In this document: positions 10,717 to 21,092 of the stretch, one piece after another
Position numbering within the stretch: position 1 is the first letter of the stretch
Layout of the letters: every line of letters begins with the position of its first letter
Assembly: GCA_001600415.1 (NCBI GenBank)
Contig: BCJX01000020.1
Coordinates: 466,945-530,944 of the forward strand
DNA: 64,000 nt
Source of the DNA: Pascua guehoae
Taxonomy: Eukaryota; Basidiomycota; Tremellomycetes; Trichosporonales; Trichosporonaceae
Direction: 5' to 3'
The notes under the pieces: generated by a model
The model's input: the letters and a program-made list of their open reading frames with translations, nothing else
Database searches by the model: none
Told to the model about the DNA's origin: nothing
Program-made: the position numbers and the translations under genes

Positions 10717-13687
10717 AAATGAGACGGCATTGGCATGGATGGAAGACGAGAAGGGTGGGTTCCTAGAAGAGTACATACCACCGCACAAAATACCGGTGGT
10801 TGAACATGAGCCCTGGCGCGATCGGAATCTCTGTTTGCCTATAACAACATGAGCAAAAGTAATAGCCTTCCTAAAAGAAAAGTTAAGGAATGGACTTTAT
10901 GAGCGTTCACAGTCAAGCTACAGATCGGGCTACTTCGCAGTGGAAAAGAAGGACGGGAGAATCAGAATTGTTCATGACTTGCAGAAACTTAACTCCATCA
11001 CTATACGAGATGCGGGGGTGCTGCCTTTGATGGATGAGATGACAGAAAACTTGGCGGGTAGTCAGATATACACCAGCCTAGACGCCTTTGCAGGGTATGA
11101 CCAGTTGGCCTTGCACCAGGACTCTAGAGACTTGACCACGTTCGAGAGTCCTATTGGTACCCTTAGGCTGCGGCGCATCCCTCAAGGGTGGACCAATGCG
11201 GTGGCGGCCTACCAAAGGGTGATGACATTCATATTTGCGGAACTAATACCCGAGGAGGTGTGTGTCTACGTCGACGACGTTACCTTGAAGGGGTCCAAAT
11301 CGCTATTCCAAGACGCTACAGGGGGTCCGGGGAAACTTCCCGGTAAGGACATACGGAAATTCGTTCACAAACATGCTATGGGCCTAAACCGCGTATTGCA
11401 TCGCATGAAAAGGTTCGGTGGAACGTTTTCAGGGGCAAAGATTCATTTAGGGGTGCCAGAGGTTAAAATGGTCGGGTACATGATCTCTGCAAAGGGTCGC
11501 CGTCTCACTAAAAGCGCGATAGCAAAGCTATTGAAGTGGCCTCCTTGTGCTACTCCCACCGATGCGCGCAAGTTCTTGGGTCTGGTGGGGCCCGGTCGCA
11601 GTTGGGTTAAAGGATATGGGCAGATTGCGCGGCCCATTGTCCAGTTAACCAGGCAACTACTTGCCAAAGAATTCAAGTGGACAGCAGTCCATCAAAGGGC
11701 TATGGATGAGATCAAGCGGCGCGTAGCCGCGAGTGACTGGATTACGCCAATAGACTATGATCGTGCAGATGAATACCTGCCCATAGTCGCTATTGATGCC
11801 AATACTACGGGATGCGGAGTGGAGTTAGCTCAGATGGGTCTGGACGGCAAGAGACACCCAGCGAGGTTCTACAGTCTGTACTATAACGCTACTCAACAAG
11901 GATATAGCCAGCCTAAGCTCGAGCTGTTTGGTATTTACGTGGGACTGCGCGCGGTACGTTACCACATCCACAATACTCAGTTCATTCTGGAATCCGACTG
12001 TATATCCATTAAACAGATGATAAACTCCCCTTTTCTGCCCAACGGCCCTGAAGCCAGGTGGTGTTGGTACATTAAGCTTCACGACTTCATCTTTAAGCAC
12101 GTCCCTGGAGAGCGTCACCGGGTTCCGGATAGCTTGTCGCGGCGTCCGAGAGCGGAAGATGATAGTGATGATACGGACCCCGAGGAGTGGCTGGACCAAA
12201 ACTGTGGTGCTGGGGACGCCGAGACTGTGAACCCTGACGTTGATGATGTTCCGTTCCAGGAGGCCTTGTATGAGAACAATGAGGACTGGTTGGCTATAGG
12301 ACAATTCTTGGAAGGAAAAGGATGGCCTGAGCGCCTGTTGCGCCCAAGGGTCCGGAAACTCAGGGCTTTGGCCAAATATTGCCACCTTGAACAAGGCCGT
12401 ATATGGAGGCGCAAGGGATACTGCCTACCTACAGAGGTTGTCGTGGATAAGGCGCGTCAAAATGAAATCCTTAGGATGAGCCATGAAGAAGCGGGTCATT
12501 ACGGTGGAAAGAGTATGTACCTGAAAGTCACTGAACGGTTCTATTGGCGAGGGCTGAGCGAAGATTGTAGGCAGTGGCGCAAGTCATGCCCCGACTGTCA
12601 AGCGCGAGACTATAGGTTCTATGAGAACCCGTGAATGAGCATACATATACCAACCATATTTGGGAAGGTCAACATCGACTGTGTCACGATGGGGGCAGAT
12701 AATAGGGAAGAAGCCGGTGGTACTAAATACATAGTACTGGCTCGGGATGACCTGACGGGCTGGGTAGAAGGTAGAGTCGTGCCAGACTTGAAAGCCGAGA
12801 CGATAGCAAGATTCTTCTTTGAGGACGTAATTACACGATACGGGCTCATAGGACAAGTCAGTATGGACCAGGGATCGGAGTTCAGAGGCGAGTTTGAGAG
12901 CCTCCTCCGTAGTTGGGGAATTCACTACATCTGAACCTCCCCTTATCACCCGCAAGGGAACGGAGCGATTGAACGAGGCAATGGGCCAGTAAAGGAACTA
13001 TTGTTCAAGCTGGCTCGCACGCGGACTCCAGATTGGCGAAGGTTGTTGCCGCTGGTTTTATGGGCAGATCGTACCACATCCAAACGGACAACTGGATACA
13101 CCCCTCACTTCCTACTGTATGGGATGGAAAGCGTACTGCCCATAGATGCCAAGTTTGAGACTTACATGACCACCCATTGGCTGGATGGCATGACCACGGC
13201 ACAGCTGTTAGAGGCGCGCCTGAATCAGATAGAGAGGAAGCCAGAAGATGTTGCTCAGGCGGCCACTCTTTCGCGAAAGGCGAGGCAAGACGGTATTCGG
13301 AAACACAATGAGGACTTCAAGCGGCAACAGAAAGACCGGGTGTTTAGAAAGAATGACTTGGTCCTGGTTCGCAATTCTAGACAGGACCAATCTCACCAAG
13401 CAAAGCGTGAGGATCGATATCTGGGCCCATATAGGATCTTGACCTTCCACCAGAAAGGGGCAGTAAGCCTGGCAGAGTTGGATGGAACACCAATCCTAGA
13501 CAAAGGATTGGCACATGTGGGCCATAACAGATTGCGCAAATATTACTCACAGAAGGTAATGACTGCCGACGTGGAACAAGGGCGGAGCCCGGAGAGAGAA
13601 GTGATTGACATGCAGGGCCCGGTAAGGTCGGTAGCCAGACCTACAATTGGTCTGGGGGATTCTAGCCAGTTGCCAATGCATGATTAA
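10677..13687 (+). pseudogene. RE-A Pol: reverse transcriptase, RNase H, integrase
   Basis: Read in the -1 phase relative to Gag; stops at TGA 10850, 12632 and 12932 all fit former CGA codons, and the natural end is TAA 13685. RT: KKDGRIRIVHDLQKLNSIT, LDAFAGYDQLAL, and the catalytic box CVYVDDVTLKG (about 11258-11290). RNase H: DANTTGCGVEL...ESDCISIKQM (about 11790-12020). Integrase: HHCC zinc-binding domain ending CPDCQ (about 12480-12600), then the catalytic triad Asp in VNIDCVTM, Asp in SMDQGSEF and Glu in GAIERGN, and a GPY-type module (YLGPYRIL, about 13420). No chromodomain is visible. YVDD rather than FLDD, and the ISPYHPQGNG-type integrase, recall the basidiomycete marY1-like gypsy group. 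Enzymes convert element RNA into DNA and insert it into the genome. Confidence 0.88.
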
Positions 13688-13817
13688 GCTTTAGTCCATT
13701 ACCAATAACTTGGTTGTGGAGCCCGAGGTCGGCTCCATAAACGTCTGGGGGAGAAGGAAGTGAAGGATAAAAGGAAAGAGAGACGGATGGGCAAGAGAGA
13801 AAAACTCACGACGCAAG

Positions 13818-14872
13818 ATGATCACAACCAGTGAATGGCCAAACCAGAACCCGGACATGTCGGCCTTGTCGATCCAGTCGCCGCCAGTTACCCCATCCCA
13901 GTCGCAGACGGGAGAGCAGGGCCATGCAAGTACCACGTTGAACGAGGACACGACGTTCCAGCTCATGGGTGAAGTCACCTCTGCGGTAGTGGCCTCGGAC
14001 TCCATCCACATGAACATGGACATGGACACGGAGGTCAGTGAGGGTATGGACTAGGAGTGTAGAAATCCAAAACTCACCTCTATGGGCAGGCCACCCCTTC
14101 CGTCATGTCGCCCCCAAGCCTCGCAAGCGTAGTGGAAGCGCTGTCGCCCCAAATGGACTATGGTCCCAACGACCATGTGCCGATTGTCGAGGTGGACCAG
14201 TTCTTTACAAAGAAAACGGATGCCACGGTGACTTGCGCATTTTGTGGTTCGACCCATGACTCTGCTAGGTTCCCATCTTCATCCAACCGGTACCTGTGCG
14301 TAATCGTATGCTGGATCGAGGTCCAGTGGGGGCAGGATAACTTTCACTACTCTGTTGACCCCTACGGGCCTTTCTGGTTCAACACGGGCAACATCCGCGA
14401 GCCCATCTACCGCTTCGAGGGAGAGCTGCCCATCATTGCATGGCTGCGGTTTGAGCGTCACATGTGAGCCAACTGGTACGAATGTCTGGACAACAAGCCC
14501 AACTATCTCATCAGGTACGGGACCCAGCTCTTCACCGTGATGGGTTCCCGAGACTTCCAGTATGTGCGTGTACTCCTCAAGAAGGGAGAATCATCCCACA
14601 ACGCAGTGGCGACCAGGACGCTGGAGGACCAGAAGAGGATGGCGATGACCTTGCTCCTCTCGGGGTGGAACATCACTCACCATACCCATCGGATCCCGCA
14701 TCCCTCGGTGGGCCAAGGGAAGCACACGAAACTTCGTTACGATGAGTGTCCGGCTCGGCCAGTGCCCACGTGGCGCACCGACAATCACGCGGGCCCGACA
14801 TATGGTGGTGCGGGTAGGAGGCAAGGGAAGAATCAAGCCTTTAGGCTGAGTAGGAAGAATGGAGGGTGGTAG
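13818..14872 (+). CDS. cargo gene A1 (sense, one intron, one internal TGA)
   Basis: Starts 130 bp after pol. Exon 1 is 13818-14033 (72 codons, Ser/Thr/Met-rich); the intron is 14034-14089 (gtcagt...gggcag, 56 bp); exon 2 is 14090-14872. The join is phase 0 and gives 332 residues with one TGA at 14465, again a likely CGA. The second exon contains CAFCGSTHDSARF with a later CVIVC, a possible small metal site (C-x2-C-x17-C-x3-C), then an aromatic region (DPYGPFWFNTGNI) and a basic, Gly-rich C-terminus. I do not recognise the family. It is transcribed in the same direction as the element, so its intron would be lost from any spliced genomic RNA; its retention implies that unspliced RNA was copied, or that it uses its own promoter. 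Not an envelope gene by any feature I can see. Confidence 0.55.
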
Positions 14873-15077
14873 ACGGCAGGAGGTCGAAAAGAGAGAATGT
14901 ACAGTACAGTACCATGACAGGGAAATGAATTGGGTGCGGAAACAAATGGGCCGGAGTCCGCGAGCGTAATGCTATTTGGGAAAACGGAGTGCGGGGGAGA
15001 AACCTAATTACATTTCGGGTATTGCTACTAACTTGACAACTGGGTATAAGAGAGACTATGGATACAATATGAATGGA

Positions 15078-16583
15078 TTAGGGGTTGGCCGCTGCGGCTG
15101 CTGCTGCAATTAGAGCCGCCTGACGAGCGTCCTTGCATTGACGACGAGCAGTGATGCGAGGACAGACTTTCTCAAGCCAGCACTTCACCTTCTCCAAGCC
15201 ACCATCGTACTTGCTGTGAGGGGCAGCATCGGAGTCGTTGTCACTGCTGTCCCCGTCGCTACTATCATACTTCTCGAAAGGCTTAGTGACAGGCAAAAAC
15301 CAGGAACCAAGACGCAGAGAGAGGATATCGTTGGCGTCTGGCCAAAATGGGCAACCACTGTCGTAACCGAGGAGGACTTTGTCCTTGCTGTCGCTGTCGT
15401 CTGCGGAGGGCTCGGCGACAAGGGCCGGACAGTACGAAAAGGGAGGGGCACCAAACTGGTACATGGTGTGCGAGGTCTGACCAGGAAGGAGGAATGCAGC
15501 AGGTGCGCCCGGGATCCAAGGCGGGTAGCGGGCCACTTTGGCCCAGACGAGGAGGGGTTCCGGAAGAAAAGGGGGAGGGATGGGATATGTCTCCCAATGA
15601 AGAATGGAGACGCGGACAGTGGGGAGGGCTGCCTGCGCGAAATCGAGGTGCTTTAACACAAACTCGCAGAACTTGGCCCGATCTGCGGAGTTGTCAGGTG
15701 GTTGGCGCCGAGTGACAAAGTGTGACAACTGAGCAGAAATCTCGGCGATTACTGCGCGCTTGTGCTGCAGAAAGGTAGGGGTGAACGAGCATGCTCCGGG
15801 GGGACACTGTCCACAAGCGTTAGGGAGGAGCTCGGCGGAAAAGGGGCAGCAGTACTGCAAAAGTTTGCACCACGCGCAACGGCGACGACCGTAGATAATC
15901 TCCCAATCGCGAGAGGGGAAACGTTCCTGGAAGGGTCAGTGGACACCAAAGGCAGGCAAGAAAAGGGGGGGAGAGGAGCAAGTCAGCTTACCTTGATGTC
16001 GAGAGAGATCTGGGGCGCCGAGAGCGCTTTGTCCTCCTTGACACGTGCAGGGAGCCCCTTGCGTCGGCGGCTGGAACCCGGAGTCAACTTGTCACGGGAC
16101 CCGGAGGCGGAAGGGGTCACCTCCTCTTCCTCGTCATCCTCCTCCTCCTCGTCTACTTCCTCCATGGCAAAATCCTCCTCTTCGTCTTCCTCTTCCTTGT
16201 CCTCTTCTCCATCGTCCTTGACAAGGAATGGGGATTTGGGGTCTGAAAGAATCAGCAGAAGAAGCGGAGGGGAACGGTAGAGGGTCGCAAGAAAGACAGC
16301 TTGACTTACCAATAAAGTCTTTGAGGAACTTGGACCGTTTACGAGAGGGCGAAGCCATCAGATTGGAGACAGCTTTACGGTGGTCGGGATTCATGCGTGT
16401 GATAGTCTGGGCATGGTCAGGGACCCAAAACAGTGAGGTTAGTGTTGGGGAGCACACAACGTACCGCAAGAAGCTTTTTCGACTCTTTGAGTTTGGCCTT
16501 TTTAACATCTGCGCGAGGACTGAGCTGCGAGTGTGTGAAGCCTTCTGCTTCCCCTTGTCCTTCTTGGTCGATTTGGGCGCCAT
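15078..16583 (-). CDS. cargo gene A2: antisense zinc-cluster-like protein, three exons
   Basis: Minus strand, convergent with A1. Exons 16583-16310, 16242-15992 and 15926-15078, with introns 16309-16243 (gtaagt...tttcag) and 15991-15927 (gtaagc...ttccag). Joins are in frame and give 457 residues. Start ATG 16583 (MAPKSTKKDKGKQK, basic). Residues ~100-130 are almost all Glu/Asp. The third exon opens with C192-x2-C195-x6-C202-x10-C213-x2-C216-x4-C221, close to the fungal Zn2Cys6 pattern (last spacing 4 rather than 6-8). Then come a Pro/aromatic region, an acidic Ser-rich stretch and an Ala-rich end. Role unknown; DNA or RNA binding is inference. A possible extra intron in exon 1 (GTACGT...CTAAC...CAG, 58 bp) would break the frame, so I leave it in. 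It sits between pol and the 3' LTR, antisense to the element. Confidence 0.6.
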
Positions 16584-16739
16584 TGTGGAAGAAGTGATGA
16601 AGAAAGGAGGGTGTGTAAAAGAGGAGGAGCGAAATGGACCAGAGGGGAGAAGAAGAGGAGGGGCGAGTGGGAAAGATGGGGGTGGGAGCTTGGTTGGGGG
16701 AGAATGGGATGAAGTAGGGGCGAGTGGGAGAGGGGCTTT

Positions 16740-18180
16740 TAATACGTTGAGGAAACGGGGAGGGAGCGAGAGTGAGCTGTAAGATGGAGTGCGAGTGGGG
16801 TAGGGGGAATAATAGTGGGAAGTGGTGTGATAAGGTGTGAGTGGTGAATGGAGCCCGTGCGAGTTAGGGGCAAGTTGACAAACATAGTGGAGCTGGCCGC
16901 ACGAGGAACAAGGTGGAAAGGGGGTGTGATGAGAGGTGAATGGCGCATGTTGACAAGAGTGGTGGCGCTGGCCGCACGAGGAACAAGGTGGAGAGGGGGC
17001 GTGATGAGGTGTGAATGGCGCGTGTTGACAAGCGTGGTGGAGCTGGCCGTATGAGGAATAAGGCGGAGGGAGGGGGCGTAATGAGGCGTGAATGGCGCGT
17101 GTTGACAAGCGTGGTGGAACTGACCGCATGAGGAATAAGGTGGAGAGGGTGTGATGAGGCGTGAGTGACGAATGGAGCCCGTGCGAAGCTAAGGGAGAAG
17201 CAATAAACATGATGGAACGAGCCGTGCAAGGAATAAAGCGAAGGAGGCATGATGAGGCGTAAGTGATGATTGGAGTCCGTGCGAGGCTAGGGATGGGTTG
17301 ATAAATGTGATGGGACGAGCTGTGCGAGGAATAAAGCAGAGGAGTTGTGATGGGAGGTGTGATGATGGGGTCTGTGTGATGATGGGGTCTGTGTGAGGTT
17401 AAGAAAAAGGGGACGGATAGGGTGGAGCAAGTTGCGAGAAGGACAGGAACGGAGAGCATGGTAGTACAGCGTGCTTGGCAAGTGGGGTCCGTGTGAGACC
17501 AAACTGGGGTGACAAATAAGGTATGAGATAGGCCGCGAGAAGGACAAGAACGGAGAGCATGGTAGTACAGCGTGCATGGCAAGCGGGGTCCGTGTGAGAC
17601 CATACTGGGGTGACAAATAAGGTATGGGATAGGCCGAGAGAAGGACAAGAACAGCGGAGCATGGTAGTAAGGCGTGCATGGCAAGTGGGGTCCGTGTGTG
17701 GCCGAAGTGGAGTGACAAATAAGGTATGGGACAGGTTGCAAGAGGGACAGGAGTGGAGAAGCAGGGGTAGTAGGGCGTGCACGGGAGTTAGGTCTGTGTA
17801 AGATGGTGACAAGTTGGGAAGGCCGAGCTGTAAGAAGGATAGGGGCAGAGAACTTTGGTGAAAGGGTGCACAAGGAACAGGGTCTTGGCGTTACGCATGA
17901 GGTTAGCTGCAAAAAGGGGATGGAAAAGGAGTATAGTGAGGGTGATGCAAGTGTGTGGGACGGAGCCCGTGTGAGACTAGGGTTGGGGGAAGCCAGACCA
18001 TGGATGGACGAGCTGTGGAGGGTAGAGGGTTGAAGGACAAGGGCGAAGCATGAGCAACAAATGGGGTCCAAGTGTAGTTGTATGAACTTCGGGTGGAATG
18101 GAGTTGTTGAATGCTACGGAGTATAGGCCAGGAGTGGGACATGCTGAGAGGCTGAACAAATGCATTGACAACACAAGCGG
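16740..18180. repeat. tandem repeats upstream of A2 (about 75-bp and 102-bp units)
   Basis: From about 16840 to 17200 a unit of about 73-77 bp recurs (the marker agttgaca/tgttgaca at 16873, 16949, 17022 and 17099). From about 17440 to 17790 a unit of about 101-103 bp recurs (gtagta at 17461, 17562, 17664 and 17767). The strand is purine-rich (G-rich on +). The repeats fill the space between cargo genes A2 and A3, i.e. the 5' flank of A2 and the 3' flank of A3. A long minus-strand frame runs through them only because the repeats lack stops. No other gene seen here. Confidence 0.75.
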
Positions 18181-18283
18181 GACGGGGAGCTACAGGATGG
18201 TGGCTATGCTACACTGCGGGACCCGAGGTGCCGGAACCCTGGGCTTTGGAGGCGGCCTCACGACGGGCCTTCTCGTCCTCTTC

Positions 18284-19866
18284 TTAGATGCGTTTTTCCT
18301 CCTTTGCCTCGTCGTAGACGCGCAGCATAAACTTGGCCTCGGAGGCAGACTTGTACTTGCGGGTGTGGCGAGCTGCCTGTGCACGGCTGTCCATGAACTT
18401 CCCATTGGGCTCGGGAGTAGGAGCAGGGAGGTCTGCCACCACAGCATCGTGAGAATAATGGGAGCCTTGAGTAAGGGTCTTGGTGTTACGCATGAGTTCG
18501 AGGGCCAAAGGGAGGCGAAGGTCTGCCTGGACCTTGGGAGAAAGGGAGATAGCCTCCTGGAGTGGAACCAAGGAAGCTTGGTGAGCACGAGGAAGGATGG
18601 ACAGAGGACCGGGGTGGAAAGTGCAGGGGACCTTGCCCTTTTTACAGGGCGTGCACGAGTCTTCCGGGTTCTTGACGTTGCCCCAGCAGGTAATGCCCAA
18701 GTTCCGGCAGTGGGCACAGGCCGCAGTCGGGGGCAGGACAGCATGCATGGGAAATTCCTTAGCCCAATTGACCTATCAGTTAGTAAAAGGGGCGACGGAA
18801 GGATGGGGGGAAAAGGCTCACGTCTGCAAAGCGGACCTGCATCTTGTCGCTCCCGTAAGAGGTCCACGCGCAGAGTTTCTCATGGTCGGCAGGGGACAAA
18901 TCCTCCTGTGTATGGAATGGGTCCTCTTTCTCTTCCTCCTCAGACTCTTCGGACTCCGAAGGGAGCCGAGGGGAAGGGGTACGGAGGTTCACGTCGACCG
19001 GCCGGATGCGGCGTTGGTTGGGGGTGACGACGGTAGGGGCCGGGAACGGGCTGTTGGGCACAACGTCAAAGCGATCAATCCAGGCTAAGAAGGCAGCCGG
19101 GTCAATGGAGTGGAGAAAATGGTTGAAGGCCTAGGAGTTAGAGTGACCGGAATGGTACAGGCAAAAGGTGTGAAGGTTGAGACTTACTCGGTGGCAGGCG
19201 TAGTGCTCTTTTCGGAGTTTGACGTAATGGCAAAGGAGCCAAGCCGCCAGTATCTTGCCTGAGGCTGTGGAATCGGTAGAGGAGCAAGGCCCAAGGACTC
19301 GATCCCAAAGACGGCAAAAAGTCGCGACAGAAGGTCTGGAAGGAACAGATGAAAGAGGGGCGTGGTGAGCAAGGGGAGAGAAGGGAAAGAGTAGGAAAGA
19401 CTCACTCCTCGATGTCATCCTTGCCGTTGTCGGCGAATAGGCCCTGGAAGAGCGGGAAGGAAAGGACCTGTGTCCAGAAAAGACTCCAAGAAACCAGAGC
19501 GGCAGAGCGCACACGCGTAACCGGATGGTAAATGTGAACAAAAGGGTTCTTCACAGGGTCCTGTACAAGCTAGGGGGGGGGAGGGGATTAGTGACTGGAG
19601 AAGGGTGGTGACCGGAGTCCGCTCACCTTGGTCTTGAGATCCTGCACGATTTCCACCAGAGCCTCGACCACGGCATCATCATCTGTGGTTGCCACCGCTT
19701 TAAAGTCGATGCCGCGGAGGGCATCTTCGAGTGGCTTGGTGCGAGCCATGACGGTCTTGAGGTCGGGGGCGGGGTGAGTCGGGAGGATATCCGCCTTGAT
19801 CTGAGTAAGGACCGAGCGATCCGTGTAGCCGTAAATGGTAGAGAGGGAAAGGGGGTTGGCAGCCAT
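18284..19866 (-). CDS. cargo gene A3: antisense Zn2Cys6-like protein, five exons
   Basis: Minus strand. Exons 19866-19627, 19569-19406, 19335-19188, 19130-18822 and 18772-18284. Introns of 57, 70, 57 and 49 bp all have GT-AG ends; the last has ACTAAC before the acceptor. Lengths 240+164+148+309+489 keep one frame and give 449 residues from ATG MAANPLSLSTIYGYTD. The middle is acidic (PSESEESEEEEKED). Exon 5 carries C306-x2-C309-x6-C316-x10-C327-x2-C330-x6-C337 (ACAHCRNLGITC...SCTPCKKGKVPC), which has exact Zn2Cys6 spacing. In transcription factors this cluster is usually N-terminal; here it is two-thirds along the protein. The stop TAA 18284 may be a mutated CAA, since the frame runs on in the same style to TAG 18209. 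Antisense to the element, which lets its introns survive retrotransposition. Target and function unknown. Confidence 0.65.
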
Positions 19867-20339
19867 GGTGATCGAGAAAGCGTGGTTCTGAAGGGAGAGG
19901 CGACTAATGAAAAGGGGGTGAGAAAAGGGGATGGTAGTGGGATGGAATTGAGGAGGGAAGGAGGCAATGGTGGGGTCTGCTTATAAGCCGAAAGGAAAGG
20001 GGTGGGAACAGGTTAGTTGGTAGTGTGATAGAAACGTGGGACGAGTACACGGAAGGGCGAGGGTGACAAACAATGCGTGCATACCGAGAAGCTAGCTTGT
20101 GATGATACTGGAAAGAAAGTGACGGGGCTTGAGAAGCAGGGTGAAGTCAGTGCGAGGGTAGGGTGGAGGTTTCGGGTAGTCGCCTTGGCTCGCGAGCGGG
20201 GGGGGGTGGAGAATGAATCGAGGAGGGCGTGGGTGTGATCGAGGTGGGGTGTAAACCTTGAGAGGGGAGGTGTGATGAGGAGGTGAGAAAGACATGAGTG
20301 AGTGGAAAAGTGTGTGATGGAGGCAAGAAGAGGCGTCGA

Positions 20340-20720
20340 GTGGCTTGAGTGGCGGGGCCTGAGCGAGGATGGGCCGATCTAGCTTGGACCCCGGGGGCAG
20401 ATTGAGCCGAGCGAGGATGGGCCAATCTAGCTTGGACCCCGGGAGCAGATTGAGCTGAGCAAGAATGGGTCGATCTAGCTTGGACCCCGGGAGCAGATTG
20501 AGCTGAGCAAGGATGGGCCGATCTAGCTTGGACCCCGGGAGCAGCTTGAATCAAGCGTGGATGGTCCAATCTAACACGGACACCAGGAACAGATTGACCC
20601 AAGCATGTATAATTCAATCTAGCGCAGACAGCAGAAGTAGAATGGCCTGGACAAGGATTAACTAGTCCAGCACGGACACCTGGAGTGGAATGGCCTGGGT
20701 AGAGGCTGACTCGTCTAAGT
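20340..20720. repeat. 48-bp minisatellite in 3' internal region of RE-A
   Basis: Units containing gatctagcttggaccccgg recur at exactly 48-bp steps (20376, 20424, 20472, 20520) and then degenerate toward 20720, about eight units in all. Inverted, decayed units are present in the A' remnant at 4440-4639, so the array is a feature of the family. No gene here; the minus-strand frame of repeated SAQSAPGVQAR is a by-product. Confidence 0.85.
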
Positions 20721-21092
20721 GAGGTCGTTGGAGGTGGAATGGTTTGGGGGAGTCGGCTTGCCTGTGTGGATCTCGAATAAAGGAGGTGCATGATTGCCGG
20801 GTGAACTGGCATCAGGCGTGACGGGTTTTGTGCGGATTCCGAGGGTAAAAAGTGGACTAGCTACTACTGTTAAGCGGTCAAGTTCGGACTGTGGAGAGTG
20901 AAGGGTGAACTTGTTCGGGGAGGGCTGGTTGAGGAAGAGGGAGGGCGAGGACTGAGTACTGCAGTAACGATGTGCCCAGTAAGTGTAAGGCCTTACTAGG
21001 CCCTGGGGTGCTCGATCCCTCGTAAACGAGAACATTAAGAGGTAAAGAGATCACCAGGGTCGGAGGGCCGACCCACTGGGGCGCTTGTGAAC

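Noticed and set aside
13818..14872. envelope-like gene in RE-A
   Set aside because: Position after pol suggested it, but there is no signal peptide, membrane segment or furin-like site.
16428..16485. intron inside exon 1 of A2 (GTACGT, CTAAC, CAG)
   Set aside because: Signals are good, but removing 58 bp brings TGA codons into frame at once, while the unspliced frame reads as ordinary basic protein.
16134..18071. 645-codon minus-strand open frame
   Set aside because: Upstream of 16583 it runs through tandem repeats and is Ser/Pro/Thr/His-rich low-complexity text. Only the part from ATG 16583 belongs to gene A2, and even there the real gene leaves the frame at the intron at 16309.
20147..20812. 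221-codon minus-strand frame of repeated SAQSAPGVQAR
   Set aside because: Translation of the 48-bp minisatellite (a multiple of 3), so a long open frame is automatic.
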